20,222 nt of DNA from CAYFMS01 sp964491425 (GCA_964491425.1 CAZBFR010000008.1:1-20222); one strand, 5' to 3'. Counted from the first letter of the stretch, positions 7,560-14,828 are shown. Numbers and translations: made by a program. The notes: generated by a model not told the origin, from the sequence alone.

Positions 7560-8792
7560 ATGTTAGAGCGCGTTGTTGTCGTTGGGGGAGGGTTTGGCGG
7601 TTTAAGCGTTGCGCTTCGGCTTGAAGGAATGGTTGCGAAAGAAGTTGAGATTATTCTTGTTGACGCGAAAACGCACCATACCTTTACGCCCTGGCTTTAC
7701 GGAGTCGCGGCCTCCGGACTTCGCGAGCGGGGGGAGGACGTGGACGCCGAGTTTTTTTGTACGGCGGTTTTAGGATTCGAGCGGTTGTTGCGGGATAGAA
7801 AGAGTCGAATTCGCTTTAGGCAAGGGGTGGTCGCAAGCGTTGACTCGACGACAAAGCATATTAAGTTCGATTCGGGAGAGACACTCGGATACGACGTGCT
7901 TGTACTCGCGAGTGGATCAAGGGTGAATTATTTTGATACGCCGGGGGCGGACGAGTTTACCGATGCGATTCAAACGGCGAAGGGTGCCGTTCGTTTGCGG
8001 GATAAAATTGCGAAGTTGATGGCGGACGAGAGCGCTCGCCGGCTTATTTTTATCGGTGCGGGACCAACGGGAATTGAGACGACGGCGCAAATCGCGGCTT
8101 TTATCCGGCGTGCGGAAAAACGGGGGAAGCTCCTCGATCCGAAGCGTATCACGCTTATTACCGCCTCCTCGACGATCCTTTCGAAACTTCCTGAGCGGAT
8201 GAGGCGTTATACGACCCATGCTCTTCGTGATCTTTGGGTTGAGATCGAAGCAAATGCGGTGGTTAAGGAGGTTCGACCGGGCCAGGTTGTGTTTGAACGC
8301 GGGGGTGAGCTCGAAACACTTAAGGGGGATTTAATTGTTTGGTGTGCCGGTCTTAAGCCGGATCTTTCACATCTTTCATTTCCGCTCGATAAAACAGGGC
8401 GTCTCGCGATCAACGAGTTCTTTCAGCTTAAGGATAATGACTCGATTTTTGCTCTCGGAGATATCGTTTCCTACGTAAATCCACACACGGGCGAAACGAT
8501 GCCGGGTGCGGCTTGGGTTGCGATCGAGGAGGCTGCCGTTGTTGCGCGAAACATCGCAAATTTTCTTGTAAAGAAACCGCTTACGGAGTATCGCCCAATG
8601 AAACGCAATCCCGATATTATTGCGCTTGGTCATTGTCGCGCGGTTGCCTCGCTTTATGGCCTCTACCTTTGGGGAATTCCAGCGTTTATCGTTCGCCGGC
8701 TTGTCGACCTTCGTTATTTTTTAATGGTTATGCCGGTGCGCAAGGCGTTTTTTAAATGGCTTAAAGCGACAATTCTATTTATTCGGCTTTAA
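7560..8792 (+). CDS. ndh: Type II NADH dehydrogenase (NDH-2-like FAD oxidoreductase)
   Basis: 410 aa. Two dinucleotide-binding folds are visible: FAD site VVVGGGFGGLSVALRL (5-20) and NADH site LIFIGAGPTGIETTAQIA (around 162-179), plus VLVLASGSRVNYF, WCAGLKPD and FALGDIVSYV, the second FAD contact. The C-terminal 50 residues are basic and hydrophobic (LYGLYLWGIPAFIVRRLVDLRYF), fitting the membrane-association region of NDH-2. It would oxidise NADH and pass electrons to a quinone or another acceptor without pumping protons. Sitting 1 nt after gap and 1 nt before pgk, it is placed to return the NAD+ used by GAPDH. Other disulfide-less flavin oxidoreductases (for example ferredoxin or sulfide:quinone types) are less likely: the paired Cys of SQR are absent. 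Confidence 0.88.
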   Translation: MLERVVVVGGGFGGLSVALRLEGMVAKEVEIILVDAKTHHTFTPWLYGVAASGLRERGEDVDAEFFCTAVLGFERLLRDRKSRIRFRQGVVASVDSTTKHIKFDSGETLGYDVLVLASGSRVNYFDTPGADEFTDAIQTAKGAVRLRDKIAKLMADESARRLIFIGAGPTGIETTAQIAAFIRRAEKRGKLLDPKRITLITASSTILSKLPERMRRYTTHALRDLWVEIEANAVVKEVRPGQVVFERGGELETLKGDLIVWCAGLKPDLSHLSFPLDKTGRLAINEFFQLKDNDSIFALGDIVSYVNPHTGETMPGAAWVAIEEAAVVARNIANFLVKKPLTEYRPMKRNPDIIALGHCRAVASLYGLYLWGIPAFIVRRLVDLRYFLMVMPVRKAFFKWLKATILFIRL

Positions 8793-8793
8793 C

Positions 8794-9912
8794 ATGCTAA
8801 GGAGGATTCCAAAACTAAAAAAATCACAAAGCGTCATTATCCGAATAGACGCGAATTCGGATTATCGTTTACAGCGTGTTGCGCCATTTCTTTTAAAGAT
8901 CCGTAAATCCGTTTCTCGTGTTGTTCTTATCTCCCATTTTGGCGACCCGAAGGGACGAAGATCCCTGGGGCTCTCGCTTGCCTCGACCGCCGAAAGACTT
9001 GCCGAGCTTCTTCGCGAGCCCGTCGAGTTTGTAAAGCGTATTGACGGAGTGTCCGCGAAGAAGGTGCGGGAAATGCGGGGATTCGTTCTTCTTGAAAACA
9101 CGCGTTTTTACGAAGGGGAGGAGTTAAATGATCTACAATTTGCTCGACTTCTTTCGGAGTTCGGGGACATTTTTATCAATGAAGCATTTTCCGTTTGCCA
9201 CCGTAAGCACGCCTCCGTTCACGGGATCACCCGTTACATGCCGAGTTTTGCCGGGGATCTTCTTAAAGAAGAGATCGCCGCGCTATCGGGTCCATTTACG
9301 TCTCCGCTCGCGATTGTTCTTGGCGGGATTAAGCTTTCGACGAAGTTGCCCCTCCTTCTTGCATTTGAGAAAAAAGCCGATCTTCTCATAATCGGGAGCG
9401 GGTCTGCACTTCCGTTTTTCCGGGCGAAGGGGATTCCGGCACATCTTCCGGGTACGGCGAAGGCGTCGATTGAAGACGAAGAGATGGCCGAGGAGATTCT
9501 ACGAAAATATCACGGACGGATTCTTCTTCCCGAGGATGTGCGAGTTAAGGGAAGCTGGTTTTATAGACGGAAGGATGTGTCGAGTCTTCGAGCTGGCGAC
9601 GGGCCAATCTACGATATTGGGCGAAAGACGACGGCTTTGTATGCGGATGCCCTGAAAAATATGCAAACGATTATTTGGAACGGACCGCTTGGAATGTGTG
9701 AAGTTCCCGCGGGCGCAGGAGCGACGATTCGGCTAGCGAAAGCGATTGGAATAACGAGGGCGAATTCTATTGTTGGCGGAGGAGATACGCTTGATTGTTT
9801 CGAGCGGGAGGGGCTTCTTTCGAATTTTAGGACAGTGTCGACCGGTGGTGGGGCAATGCTCGCTTATCTTGCGGGGGAGAAACTTCCGGGGATTACGGCG
9901 CTTGAGTCATGA
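8794..9912 (+). CDS. pgk: Phosphoglycerate kinase, divergent
   Basis: 372 aa, 20-25 shorter than typical PGK, mostly at the N-terminus. It transfers phosphate from 1,3-bisphosphoglycerate to ADP. Retained: the D-x-N of the substrate site (IRIDANSDYR), LLENTRFYEGEE, CHRKHASVHGI, GGIKLSTKL with both lysines, IIWNGPLGMCEV, GGGDT and STGGGAMLAYL. Departures: SHLGRPKG is SHFGDPKG (the substrate-phosphate Arg becomes Asp), NDAFG becomes NEAFS, and AKVSDKI becomes IKLSTKL. The rest of the active site suggests a working kinase. ATG follows the ndh stop by 1 nt and has no upstream Shine-Dalgarno; an AAGGAGG (8799-8805) lies just inside the ORF with no sensible start after it. The stop codon overlaps the eno promoter. 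Confidence 0.94.
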   Translation: MLRRIPKLKKSQSVIIRIDANSDYRLQRVAPFLLKIRKSVSRVVLISHFGDPKGRRSLGLSLASTAERLAELLREPVEFVKRIDGVSAKKVREMRGFVLLENTRFYEGEELNDLQFARLLSEFGDIFINEAFSVCHRKHASVHGITRYMPSFAGDLLKEEIAALSGPFTSPLAIVLGGIKLSTKLPLLLAFEKKADLLIIGSGSALPFFRAKGIPAHLPGTAKASIEDEEMAEEILRKYHGRILLPEDVRVKGSWFYRRKDVSSLRAGDGPIYDIGRKTTALYADALKNMQTIIWNGPLGMCEVPAGAGATIRLAKAIGITRANSIVGGGDTLDCFEREGLLSNFRTVSTGGGAMLAYLAGEKLPGITALES

Positions 9913-9918
9913 TATACT
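9910..9918 (+). promoter_or_regulatory. Extended -10 promoter of eno
   Basis: TGaTATACT overlaps the last bases of pgk, and only 7 nt separate it from ATG 9926. The eno transcript should therefore be leaderless. No -35 or Shine-Dalgarno is seen. Confidence 0.7.
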
Positions 9919-9925
9919 TTTTCAT

Positions 9926-11188
9926 ATGAAATCACGGATTGAAACGATTCACGCAATGGAAATTCTCGATTCGCGCGGAAATCCGACCGTGCAGGTTTCG
10001 GTTGTGCTTGAGGACGGGACGCGCGGGTCGGCCGGAGTGCCAAGCGGTGCGTCAACAGGAATTCACGAAGCGCTCGAGCTTCGCGACGGGGATCCTCGGC
10101 GTTACGGCGGGAAGGGTGTCCTTCGCGCGGTTGCGAACGTGAACAAGACGATTCAAAAGGCGCTTAAGGGGCGCGACGTTACGGCGCTCGAAGAGATCGA
10201 TAATACGATGCGAATCCTCGACGGGACGGAGAATAAGCATGTTCTCGGGGCAAACGCGATTCTTGGCGTTTCGATGGCTTGTGCGCACGCCGGCGCGAAG
10301 GTGACAAAACTTCCGCTTTACAAGTATCTTCGCGGTCTCTATTCGTTCCAAGATCGACGGTTTAGTCTCCCAATTCCGCTTATGAACGTTTTTAACGGGG
10401 GGCTTCACGCCGACACGAATCTTGATATTCAAGAATTTATCATTATCCCTCACGCCTTTCCGACCTTCTCGCGAAAACTGCAGGCCGGCGTAGAAGTGTT
10501 TCATGCACTCCACGACGTTTTGCAAGATGCTGACCTCGATACGGACGTCGGAAACGAAGGAGGGTACGCACCGGACGTCGGAAAAACAACCGATGCGCTC
10601 GATTTTCTCGTTACCGCGATTAAAAAAGCGAAATACAAGCCGGGAAAGGAAATTAGTCTTGGAATGGACATTGCCGCGAGCGAGTTTTTCGACGCGCGCA
10701 CGGGAAAGTATCTTCTTCGAACGGATGAAAAGAAATTAACGGGGGAGGGGATGACCCAGATGATTGGTGACTGGATGAAAAAGTACCCGATACTTACGAT
10801 TGAGGATCCGCTCGATCAAGACGCGTGGGAGGATTGGACTGCGTTTACGAAAATGCACGGCGATAAGCTTACGGTTATCGGTGATGATTTTTACGTGACG
10901 AATGTTGACCGTCTTGCACGCGGGATCGAAACGAATGCAACGAATGCGATCCTAATTAAAATGAACCAAATCGGCACGGTTTCCGAAACGATGGACACGA
11001 TTCGTCTTGCGAAAGAGCATGGCCAAAAGCTCGTAATCTCACACCGCTCCGGCGAAACCTGCGACTCGACGATCGCTGACCTCGCCGTAGCCGTAAACGC
11101 CGACTACATCAAAACCGGCGCCCCTTCACGCAGTGAACGCCTCGCAAAATACAACCGCCTCCTTGAGATCGAGGAAGAACTGCGATGA
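9926..11188 (+). CDS. eno: Enolase
   Basis: 420 aa, full length. Converts 2-phosphoglycerate to phosphoenolpyruvate using Mg2+. The true start is ATG 9926 (MKSRIETIHAMEILDSRGNP, the canonical enolase beginning); an upstream in-frame ATG at 9770 would add 52 residues lying inside pgk and is not credible. Key segments: GASTGIHEALELRDG, DVGNEGGYAPD (catalytic Glu), LGMDIAASEF, TIEDPLDQDAWEDW and VIGDDFYVTN (metal ligands), LIKMNQIGTVSET (catalytic Lys) and VISHRSGETCDSTIADLAV plus KTGAPSRSERLAKYNRLL. Last gene of the glycolytic run. Confidence 0.98.
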   Translation: MKSRIETIHAMEILDSRGNPTVQVSVVLEDGTRGSAGVPSGASTGIHEALELRDGDPRRYGGKGVLRAVANVNKTIQKALKGRDVTALEEIDNTMRILDGTENKHVLGANAILGVSMACAHAGAKVTKLPLYKYLRGLYSFQDRRFSLPIPLMNVFNGGLHADTNLDIQEFIIIPHAFPTFSRKLQAGVEVFHALHDVLQDADLDTDVGNEGGYAPDVGKTTDALDFLVTAIKKAKYKPGKEISLGMDIAASEFFDARTGKYLLRTDEKKLTGEGMTQMIGDWMKKYPILTIEDPLDQDAWEDWTAFTKMHGDKLTVIGDDFYVTNVDRLARGIETNATNAILIKMNQIGTVSETMDTIRLAKEHGQKLVISHRSGETCDSTIADLAVAVNADYIKTGAPSRSERLAKYNRLLEIEEELR

Positions 11189-11193
11189 GTGTA

Positions 11194-11202
11194 TGCTATA
11201 CT
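11194..11202 (+). promoter_or_regulatory. Extended -10 promoter of the small secreted-protein gene
   Basis: TGcTATACT just after the eno stop. RNA should start at about 11209, leaving a leader of about 17 AT-rich bases before ATG 11227. An earlier ATG at 11185 would lie upstream of this transcript start. Confidence 0.65.
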
Positions 11203-11226
11203 TGTCCAATAAGATTTAATAATTAT

Positions 11227-11826
11227 ATGGATTCAAATCATTTAAACAAGCTCTTGCTTGTTCTTGTTCTCCTGATCTCGGTTGCAAATATTTCTTTAAC
11301 TGCAGCCTTTTTCACCACGGAATCCGACGGTGAAGTTGTTGCGACGATTGGTGATGATTCAGATGCCGTGAGTGATATTCGGCGTGATGAACCCGCCACT
11401 GTTTCGGATGTGGAAGATTCGTATGAGGTCTCTATTCGTGGAAATGTGATCTCCAACAACGCATTCACGCTTTCGATCCCGTCGGATCTTCTCATTTCTC
11501 GCTCGGGTTCCTCTGTGGACACGGTTCGAATCCAAAACTATTCGGAGGCCAATGACATGATGCCGGCGGGCGGATTCTTCATGTATGTGTGGGCGAGTGA
11601 TTCTGACGGTGATATGGCGTCTAATTATCAAACGACGGAGCAAGGGCAGTTTTATGGAGCAAGAGGAGTCCAAGCTAATGGTGACGGTTATCGTGCTCAT
11701 GGATCGAGTAATTACAGCCGAGCGTACTACTTCCCGGATCATTATGTAGGAATAACGATTTTCGCTGGTGACGAAGTAGGACTTGCGTCGGCGGAGACTG
11801 CGATTAAGGGAATCATCCTTAGATAG
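11227..11826 (+). CDS. Small secreted or membrane-anchored protein, unknown
   Basis: 199 aa from ATG 11227, chosen because the extended -10 at 11194 places the RNA start after the earlier in-frame ATG 11185. Residues 7-29 form one hydrophobic segment (LLLVLVLLISVANISLTAAFF); the rest is acidic and Ser/Asp-rich, then beta-like (FTLSIPSDLLISRSGSSVDTVRIQNY), ending in FPDHYVGITIFAGDEVGLASAETAIKGIILR. No cysteine, metal site or catalytic motif is evident. It should be exposed outside the cell with an N-terminal anchor. I do not recognise the family. It has its own promoter and terminator and so is probably monocistronic. Confidence 0.7.
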   Translation: MDSNHLNKLLLVLVLLISVANISLTAAFFTTESDGEVVATIGDDSDAVSDIRRDEPATVSDVEDSYEVSIRGNVISNNAFTLSIPSDLLISRSGSSVDTVRIQNYSEANDMMPAGGFFMYVWASDSDGDMASNYQTTEQGQFYGARGVQANGDGYRAHGSSNYSRAYYFPDHYVGITIFAGDEVGLASAETAIKGIILR

Positions 11827-11837
11827 CTCTTACACAA

Positions 11838-11861
11838 AAGACCCGCCCGAAGGCGGGTCTT
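11838..11861. terminator. Bidirectional terminator between the secreted-protein gene and the tRNA
   Basis: AAGACCCGCC (11838-11847) and GGCGGGTCTT (11852-11861), a 10-bp perfect stem. Read on the minus strand the loop is a TTCG tetraloop followed by TTTTGTG, a good terminator for the tRNA; on the plus strand the tail is less T-rich. Confidence 0.8.
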
Positions 11862-11876
11862 GTTGGTCCCGGCGTT

Positions 11877-11952
11877 TGGTGGAACCAGCGGGAATCGAAC
11901 CCGCGAACCCTGGTGTCAAATCAGGTGAAGTTACCACTACTTCCATGGTCCC
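11877..11952 (-). tRNA. tRNA, identity ambiguous (Val GAC or UGA reading)
   Basis: A 76-nt cloverleaf with encoded CCA. Acceptor GGGACCA/TGGTTCC with one G-T pair; D-stem GAAG/CTTC with loop TAGTGGTAA; T-arm GCGGG-TTCGATT-CCCGC; variable loop only 4 nt; discriminator A. The anticodon arm is CCTGA-TTTGACA-CCAGG with an A-C mismatch at the top pair. The standard position reads TGA (a Ser codon), but tRNA-Ser needs a long variable arm, which is absent, and base 37 would be C. Shifted by one, the triplet is GAC (Val), preceded by T, followed by A, and the A discriminator fits Val. I favour Val but am not sure. Confidence 0.85.
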
Positions 11953-11963
11953 ATACTGCCGGG

Positions 11964-11972
11964 ATATAAACA
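11964..11972 (-). promoter_or_regulatory. Extended -10 promoter of the tRNA
   Basis: On the minus strand TGtTTATAT ends 11 nt before the tRNA 5' end, so the primary transcript would carry only a few extra bases. Confidence 0.5.
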
Positions 11973-12011
11973 TAAAACTCCCAATCTAAAGTATAGAATA
12001 GGGAGTTTATG
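11971..12011 (-). terminator. Terminator-like hairpin downstream of the DHH gene
   Basis: CATAAACTCCC and GGGAGTTTTATG (minus-strand order) pair with one bulge around an 18-nt AT-rich loop, followed by TTTAT. It would end the minus-strand repair operon before the tRNA promoter, with which it overlaps by 2 nt. Confidence 0.5.
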
Positions 12012-12012
12012 T

Positions 12013-12075
12013 GACACCAGGGTAAGAAGTAATACCTTTCTACCTGATGTTTCTATTAAAGCAGAAAATGGTGTC
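12013..12075. other. Structured spacer with tRNA-like permuted sequence
   Basis: GACACCA (12013-12019) and TGGTGTC (12069-12075) pair perfectly; inside are GGTA/TACC (12021-12024, 12033-12036) and TTTCT/AGAAA (12037-12041, 12063-12067). GACACCAGGGT here is the exact inverse of an 11-mer in the tRNA (11907-11917), and ACCTGAT (12042-12048) the inverse of another (11920-11926), in swapped order. No T-arm is present, so it is not a tRNA. Function unknown. Confidence 0.35.
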
Positions 12076-12103
12076 GTCGTCAACGGTCGGGTGTGGACGA
12101 AGT

Positions 12104-13030
12104 CTAAGCTTGAAGAAGTTTAGTAATCTGCTTTCGTTGGTGGATCGGAACGAGAATCGAGTTTTCGCCGGTCGCCAGGATTAACGGAAAACGTGGGGCG
12201 AGGTTTTCGTGTAACCAGGCCGGGTCATTTGAGTACAGCAGGGAGGTTTTTGAAATAATGTCGGGGATGTTGATCAAGCAGCGTGTGTTTATAAACTCTG
12301 ACCAGTAGGCGTTAATGGCTGATAAATTTTTATCAAGGAAGGCTTGAGGATCCTCGGTAATTTCTAGTTGAGAAAAAACAAATGGCTGATCACCAAAAAA
12401 GTTTTCGATGATTTTTGTATCATTACGTAATGTCTCCTCAAAATGATTTTGCATACCCGTCGCGCACTCGTCGAAATAACGCTGTTGCCACCCGGTTTTC
12501 ATGGTGACGTGGGGCTCGAGTTCCCTAAACGCGGTAAGATCGCGGTCGTTAGTTTCCGATGAGGTGAAGTTAAGGGTGTTTTGAAGAATCGCAAGAGCGA
12601 GTACATTCGCACTCGTCGACGAAATAGTGTCTGCAAACCCACGTTTTTTAAATTCCTCCCAAATAAGGGTACCTGCCGCGCCTACACGCTCAATATGCGC
12701 GCGATCGCCAATACGTTCTCGCCAGTAATCCTCGAATCCGTAGTGGTGGTCATAAATCTCGAATACTTTGGATTCGTCCTCTTCGGGAAAGGCAAAGTGT
12801 GTCGGTCCCGAGAGGTCTACGTAAACAAAACGATCTTCGTCGGTCGGCGTGTATTCCGTTAGGTATTCGGCGCCTTGTTCAAGCGCGAGCCGTGTGACGG
12901 AGTGATTAAGCGGTCCGATAAATACGGTTTTTGCGTCCTTTCCTTCTTTTTGGAGCAGTTCGGTATAAGCAACCGCGCATCCAAACGCATCGATATCATT
13001 AAAGACTTTACCCGCAGAGACGATGTACAT
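12104..13030 (-). CDS. DHH-family phosphoesterase, Mn-dependent pyrophosphatase-like
   Basis: 308 aa. The fold is that of the DHH superfamily, nearest the type II inorganic pyrophosphatases. The metal-binding blocks are altered but present: NDIDAFGCAVAY (11-22) in place of NPDTDS, YVDLS (D72), EIYDHHYG (D94-H95-H96), RVGAAGTLIWE (115-125) and ALAILQNTLNFTSSETNDRDL (146-165), where the usual Asp of the 'SDT' block is Asn. It probably hydrolyses a phosphoester or phosphoanhydride with Mn2+; pyrophosphate, oligoribonucleotides and cyclic dinucleotides are all possible and the sequence does not decide. It follows the polymerase gene by 15 nt with a well-placed AAGGTG (13039-13044), so it is in the same operon. 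Hydrolysing pyrophosphate released by DNA synthesis would suit that setting (inference). Confidence 0.82.
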   Translation of the reverse strand: MYIVSAGKVFNDIDAFGCAVAYTELLQKEGKDAKTVFIGPLNHSVTRLALEQGAEYLTEYTPTDEDRFVYVDLSGPTHFAFPEEDESKVFEIYDHHYGFEDYWRERIGDRAHIERVGAAGTLIWEEFKKRGFADTISSTSANVLALAILQNTLNFTSSETNDRDLTAFRELEPHVTMKTGWQQRYFDECATGMQNHFEETLRNDTKIIENFFGDQPFVFSQLEITEDPQAFLDKNLSAINAYWSEFINTRCLINIPDIISKTSLLYSNDPAWLHENLAPRFPLILATGENSILVPIHQRKQITKLLQA

Positions 13031-13045
13031 AATAGATACACCTTA

Positions 13046-14320
13046 CTACAGTTCATGGTCGTAGTGCCAGCCGCTGATACGCTCTTTAAAGGAGGTGTTC
13101 ATTGTTGAGGCGCGGGACCAGGCGCCGCGACCGAAGCGGGCTTCGACGCGGTCGAGGGCGCGGAGGGTGTCGCGGACTTTTTGGTCTTTGGTAAAGATTC
13201 GTTGTGGGTCGGTGATTGGGACGAGACCGGAGGCGGAGACGCCAAGGAGACGGATTCCGCGGTTGGTGTCGCGAAGGGGATCGAGAATCGCCCATGCGTT
13301 TTTATAGAGCTCAAGGCCGTCAAACATCGGTTCGTCGAATTTGCGCTCGCGTCCCACTCCGTCAAATCCTTCGTAACGCGCGTAGACGGAGATACGGGTT
13401 GCACAGAATCCGTCTCTTCGCATACGGGCGGCTACTTTGTCGCACAGCGCGAGGAGGTTTGTTTGGAGTTCGACTTCGGTATCGAGGTCATGTGGGAAGG
13501 TGTAGGAGTGGCCGATTGATTTCGGTGGTTCGGGGATTGTGGAGACGGAGTCGTCGCCCTCGCCTCGAGAGGCGTGGTAGAGAAAGTAGCCGTACGATTT
13601 AAACGAGGCGTAGAGTTGCTCTTTTGGAATTGCTCGAAGCCCGCTTACGGTCGTGGCGCCTAATAGTTGGAGACGCTTTGCGATACGGGGTCCGATACCG
13701 CAGATTGCTTCGAGTTCTCGCGACGCGACAAAGTCGGCGACCATACTCGGAAGGATAACGGTTAGCCCATCCGGTTTTTCCGATTCGCCCGCGAGCTTCG
13801 CAACGAGTTTATTCGGCGCAATGCCGATCGACGCGGTGCAGTACTCGCCGATTTCTTTTTTAATATCATCTCGAATCATTTGCGCGATCATTGTCGCACC
13901 AAAATAATCGCCACCCGCAAATGAAACGTCAGCAAACGCTTCGTCCGCGCTAAATTGCTCGACGGCGTCGGCGTAGCGCGCGAGGATGCCGAGAAAATGT
14001 TTCGTTACTTGTGCGTACTTTTTCGGGTCGCCCGGGATAATGATTAATTCAGGGCAAATCCGTTTCGCCTCGTAGGACGACATCGCTGTCTTCACTCCGC
14101 GCTTTTTCGCTTCGATCGAGGCGGTCGTAATCACCGTCCGCTCGAAATTGGTCTGCGAAATTTCAAATCGCGGGCGCTTCCTTCCGTCGTGCGCAAGATC
14201 CATCGAATACTTGCCCTTACCCGAAACCGCAATCGCCTTACCGCGCAAAAACGGATTCGCTTGTTGCTCAACGCTCGCAAAAAATGAATTAAAATCAATA
14301 TGTAAAATAATCTTCGCCAT
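13046..14320 (-). CDS. dinB: Y-family DNA polymerase (DinB/Pol IV type)
   Basis: 424 aa from ATG 14320, giving the standard MAKIILHIDFNSFFASVEQQ; an in-frame ATG 9 codons upstream overlaps the previous gene. It copies damaged DNA. Catalytic residues are D9 and the SADE motif with D126/E127; F13/F14 include the steric gate. Palm and fingers run to about 165, the thumb carries a helix-hairpin-helix (ICGIGPRIAKRLQLLG), and the little finger follows (SIGHSYTFPHDL onward). Compared with usual DinB there is an insertion of about 25 residues (roughly 35-62, Lys/Arg-rich) between AVSG and TVITTASIEAKK. The C-terminus shows no obvious clamp-binding QxxLxL peptide. The upstream gene ends 4 nt before the ATG. 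Confidence 0.95.
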   Translation of the reverse strand: MAKIILHIDFNSFFASVEQQANPFLRGKAIAVSGKGKYSMDLAHDGRKRPRFEISQTNFERTVITTASIEAKKRGVKTAMSSYEAKRICPELIIIPGDPKKYAQVTKHFLGILARYADAVEQFSADEAFADVSFAGGDYFGATMIAQMIRDDIKKEIGEYCTASIGIAPNKLVAKLAGESEKPDGLTVILPSMVADFVASRELEAICGIGPRIAKRLQLLGATTVSGLRAIPKEQLYASFKSYGYFLYHASRGEGDDSVSTIPEPPKSIGHSYTFPHDLDTEVELQTNLLALCDKVAARMRRDGFCATRISVYARYEGFDGVGRERKFDEPMFDGLELYKNAWAILDPLRDTNRGIRLLGVSASGLVPITDPQRIFTKDQKVRDTLRALDRVEARFGRGAWSRASTMNTSFKERISGWHYDHEL

Positions 14321-14324
14321 AAAA

Positions 14325-14573
14325 TTATTCTGTATAAAACTCGACAAGGTTCCAGCTCAAAAGTTCGGTATCAAAGCGCAACTTAAAGAAATGTGTCCGA
14401 TCCGAAACGGAAAAGTAATATACACGCTTATCGCCCTCTCTTACGGCGTGGACCATATTTACGCTTGTAATGCGAAAATCTTGGCGGTTCCATTTAACGG
14501 TAACCGGCTTCGGTCGATTTTTTTCAAATCGAACGTCAACGTCCACGGATTCGTAAAGGACTTCGTGTGTCAT
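14325..14573 (-). CDS. Small DUF6504-like protein next to dinB
   Basis: 82 aa from ATG 14573. The pattern is VDVDVRFEKNRPKPVTVKWN (W28), then a strand-rich stretch with VYYFSVSDRTHFFKLRFD and a final SWNLVEFY (W74). This order, a Trp near the start and 'F.L.FD...W.L' at the end, resembles what I recall of DUF6504, a family often beside Y-family polymerases in Actinobacteria; the match is from memory and needs a profile search. An in-frame extension to ATG 14840 would run across another ORF and a terminator, so I reject it. A possible -10 TAATAC lies 7 nt upstream (leaderless). Four nt separate it from dinB, suggesting a polymerase accessory role (inference). Confidence 0.65.
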   Translation of the reverse strand: MTHEVLYESVDVDVRFEKNRPKPVTVKWNRQDFRITSVNMVHAVREGDKRVYYFSVSDRTHFFKLRFDTELLSWNLVEFYTE

Positions 14574-14583
14574 AGCATTTGTA

Positions 14584-14751
14584 TTAAGCGCGATCGTGTA
14601 AACGGGCGAGGAATAAGCGAAACATTTGTCGTACACGGCGACGGCTAAGGCGTGTCGTGAATTCACGTTTGAGTTCGCGTAGACGGCGCTCTCGTTCGAC
14701 GGGTTGGTAGGCAATCGTTTGGGCATAGTAGCGGAGCATGAGGTTGGACAT
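14584..14751 (-). CDS. Short basic ORF at the head of the dinB operon
   Basis: 55 codons from ATG 14751 to TAA at 14584, ending 10 nt before the DUF6504-like gene. The product is strongly basic and helical: MSNLMLRYYAQTIAYQP, then ERERRLRELKRE and RLSRRRVRQMFRLF. The charge suggests nucleic-acid binding. A CATTAT -10-like hexamer lies 8 nt before the ATG. I know no family for it. It could be a genuine small protein or a translated leader; its tight spacing and same-strand position favour a gene. Confidence 0.45.
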   Translation of the reverse strand: MSNLMLRYYAQTIAYQPVERERRLRELKREFTTRLSRRRVRQMFRLFLARLHDRA

Positions 14752-14787
14752 AAGAAAGAATAATGAATAAAACGGACGGACATTGTC

Positions 14788-14828
14788 GAAACAGAAAACA
14801 GCGCGGGGGAGATGCGCTGTTTTCGTTT
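14788..14828. terminator. Terminator between lexA and the dinB operon
   Basis: GAAAACAGCGC (14794-14804) and GCGCTGTTTTC (14814-14824), 11-bp perfect stem with a 9-nt loop, extended by GAAAC/GTTTC outside one mismatch. T-rich on both strands. It ends minus-strand transcription from lexA. Confidence 0.75.

Noticed and set aside
9770..9925. Longer enolase beginning at ATG 9770
   Set aside because: The extra 52 residues lie inside pgk, and the canonical enolase N-terminus plus a promoter mark 9926 as the start.
12013..12075. A second tRNA on the plus strand
   Set aside because: There is a perfect 7-bp closing stem and a D-stem-like pair, but no T-arm and too few bases for an anticodon arm.
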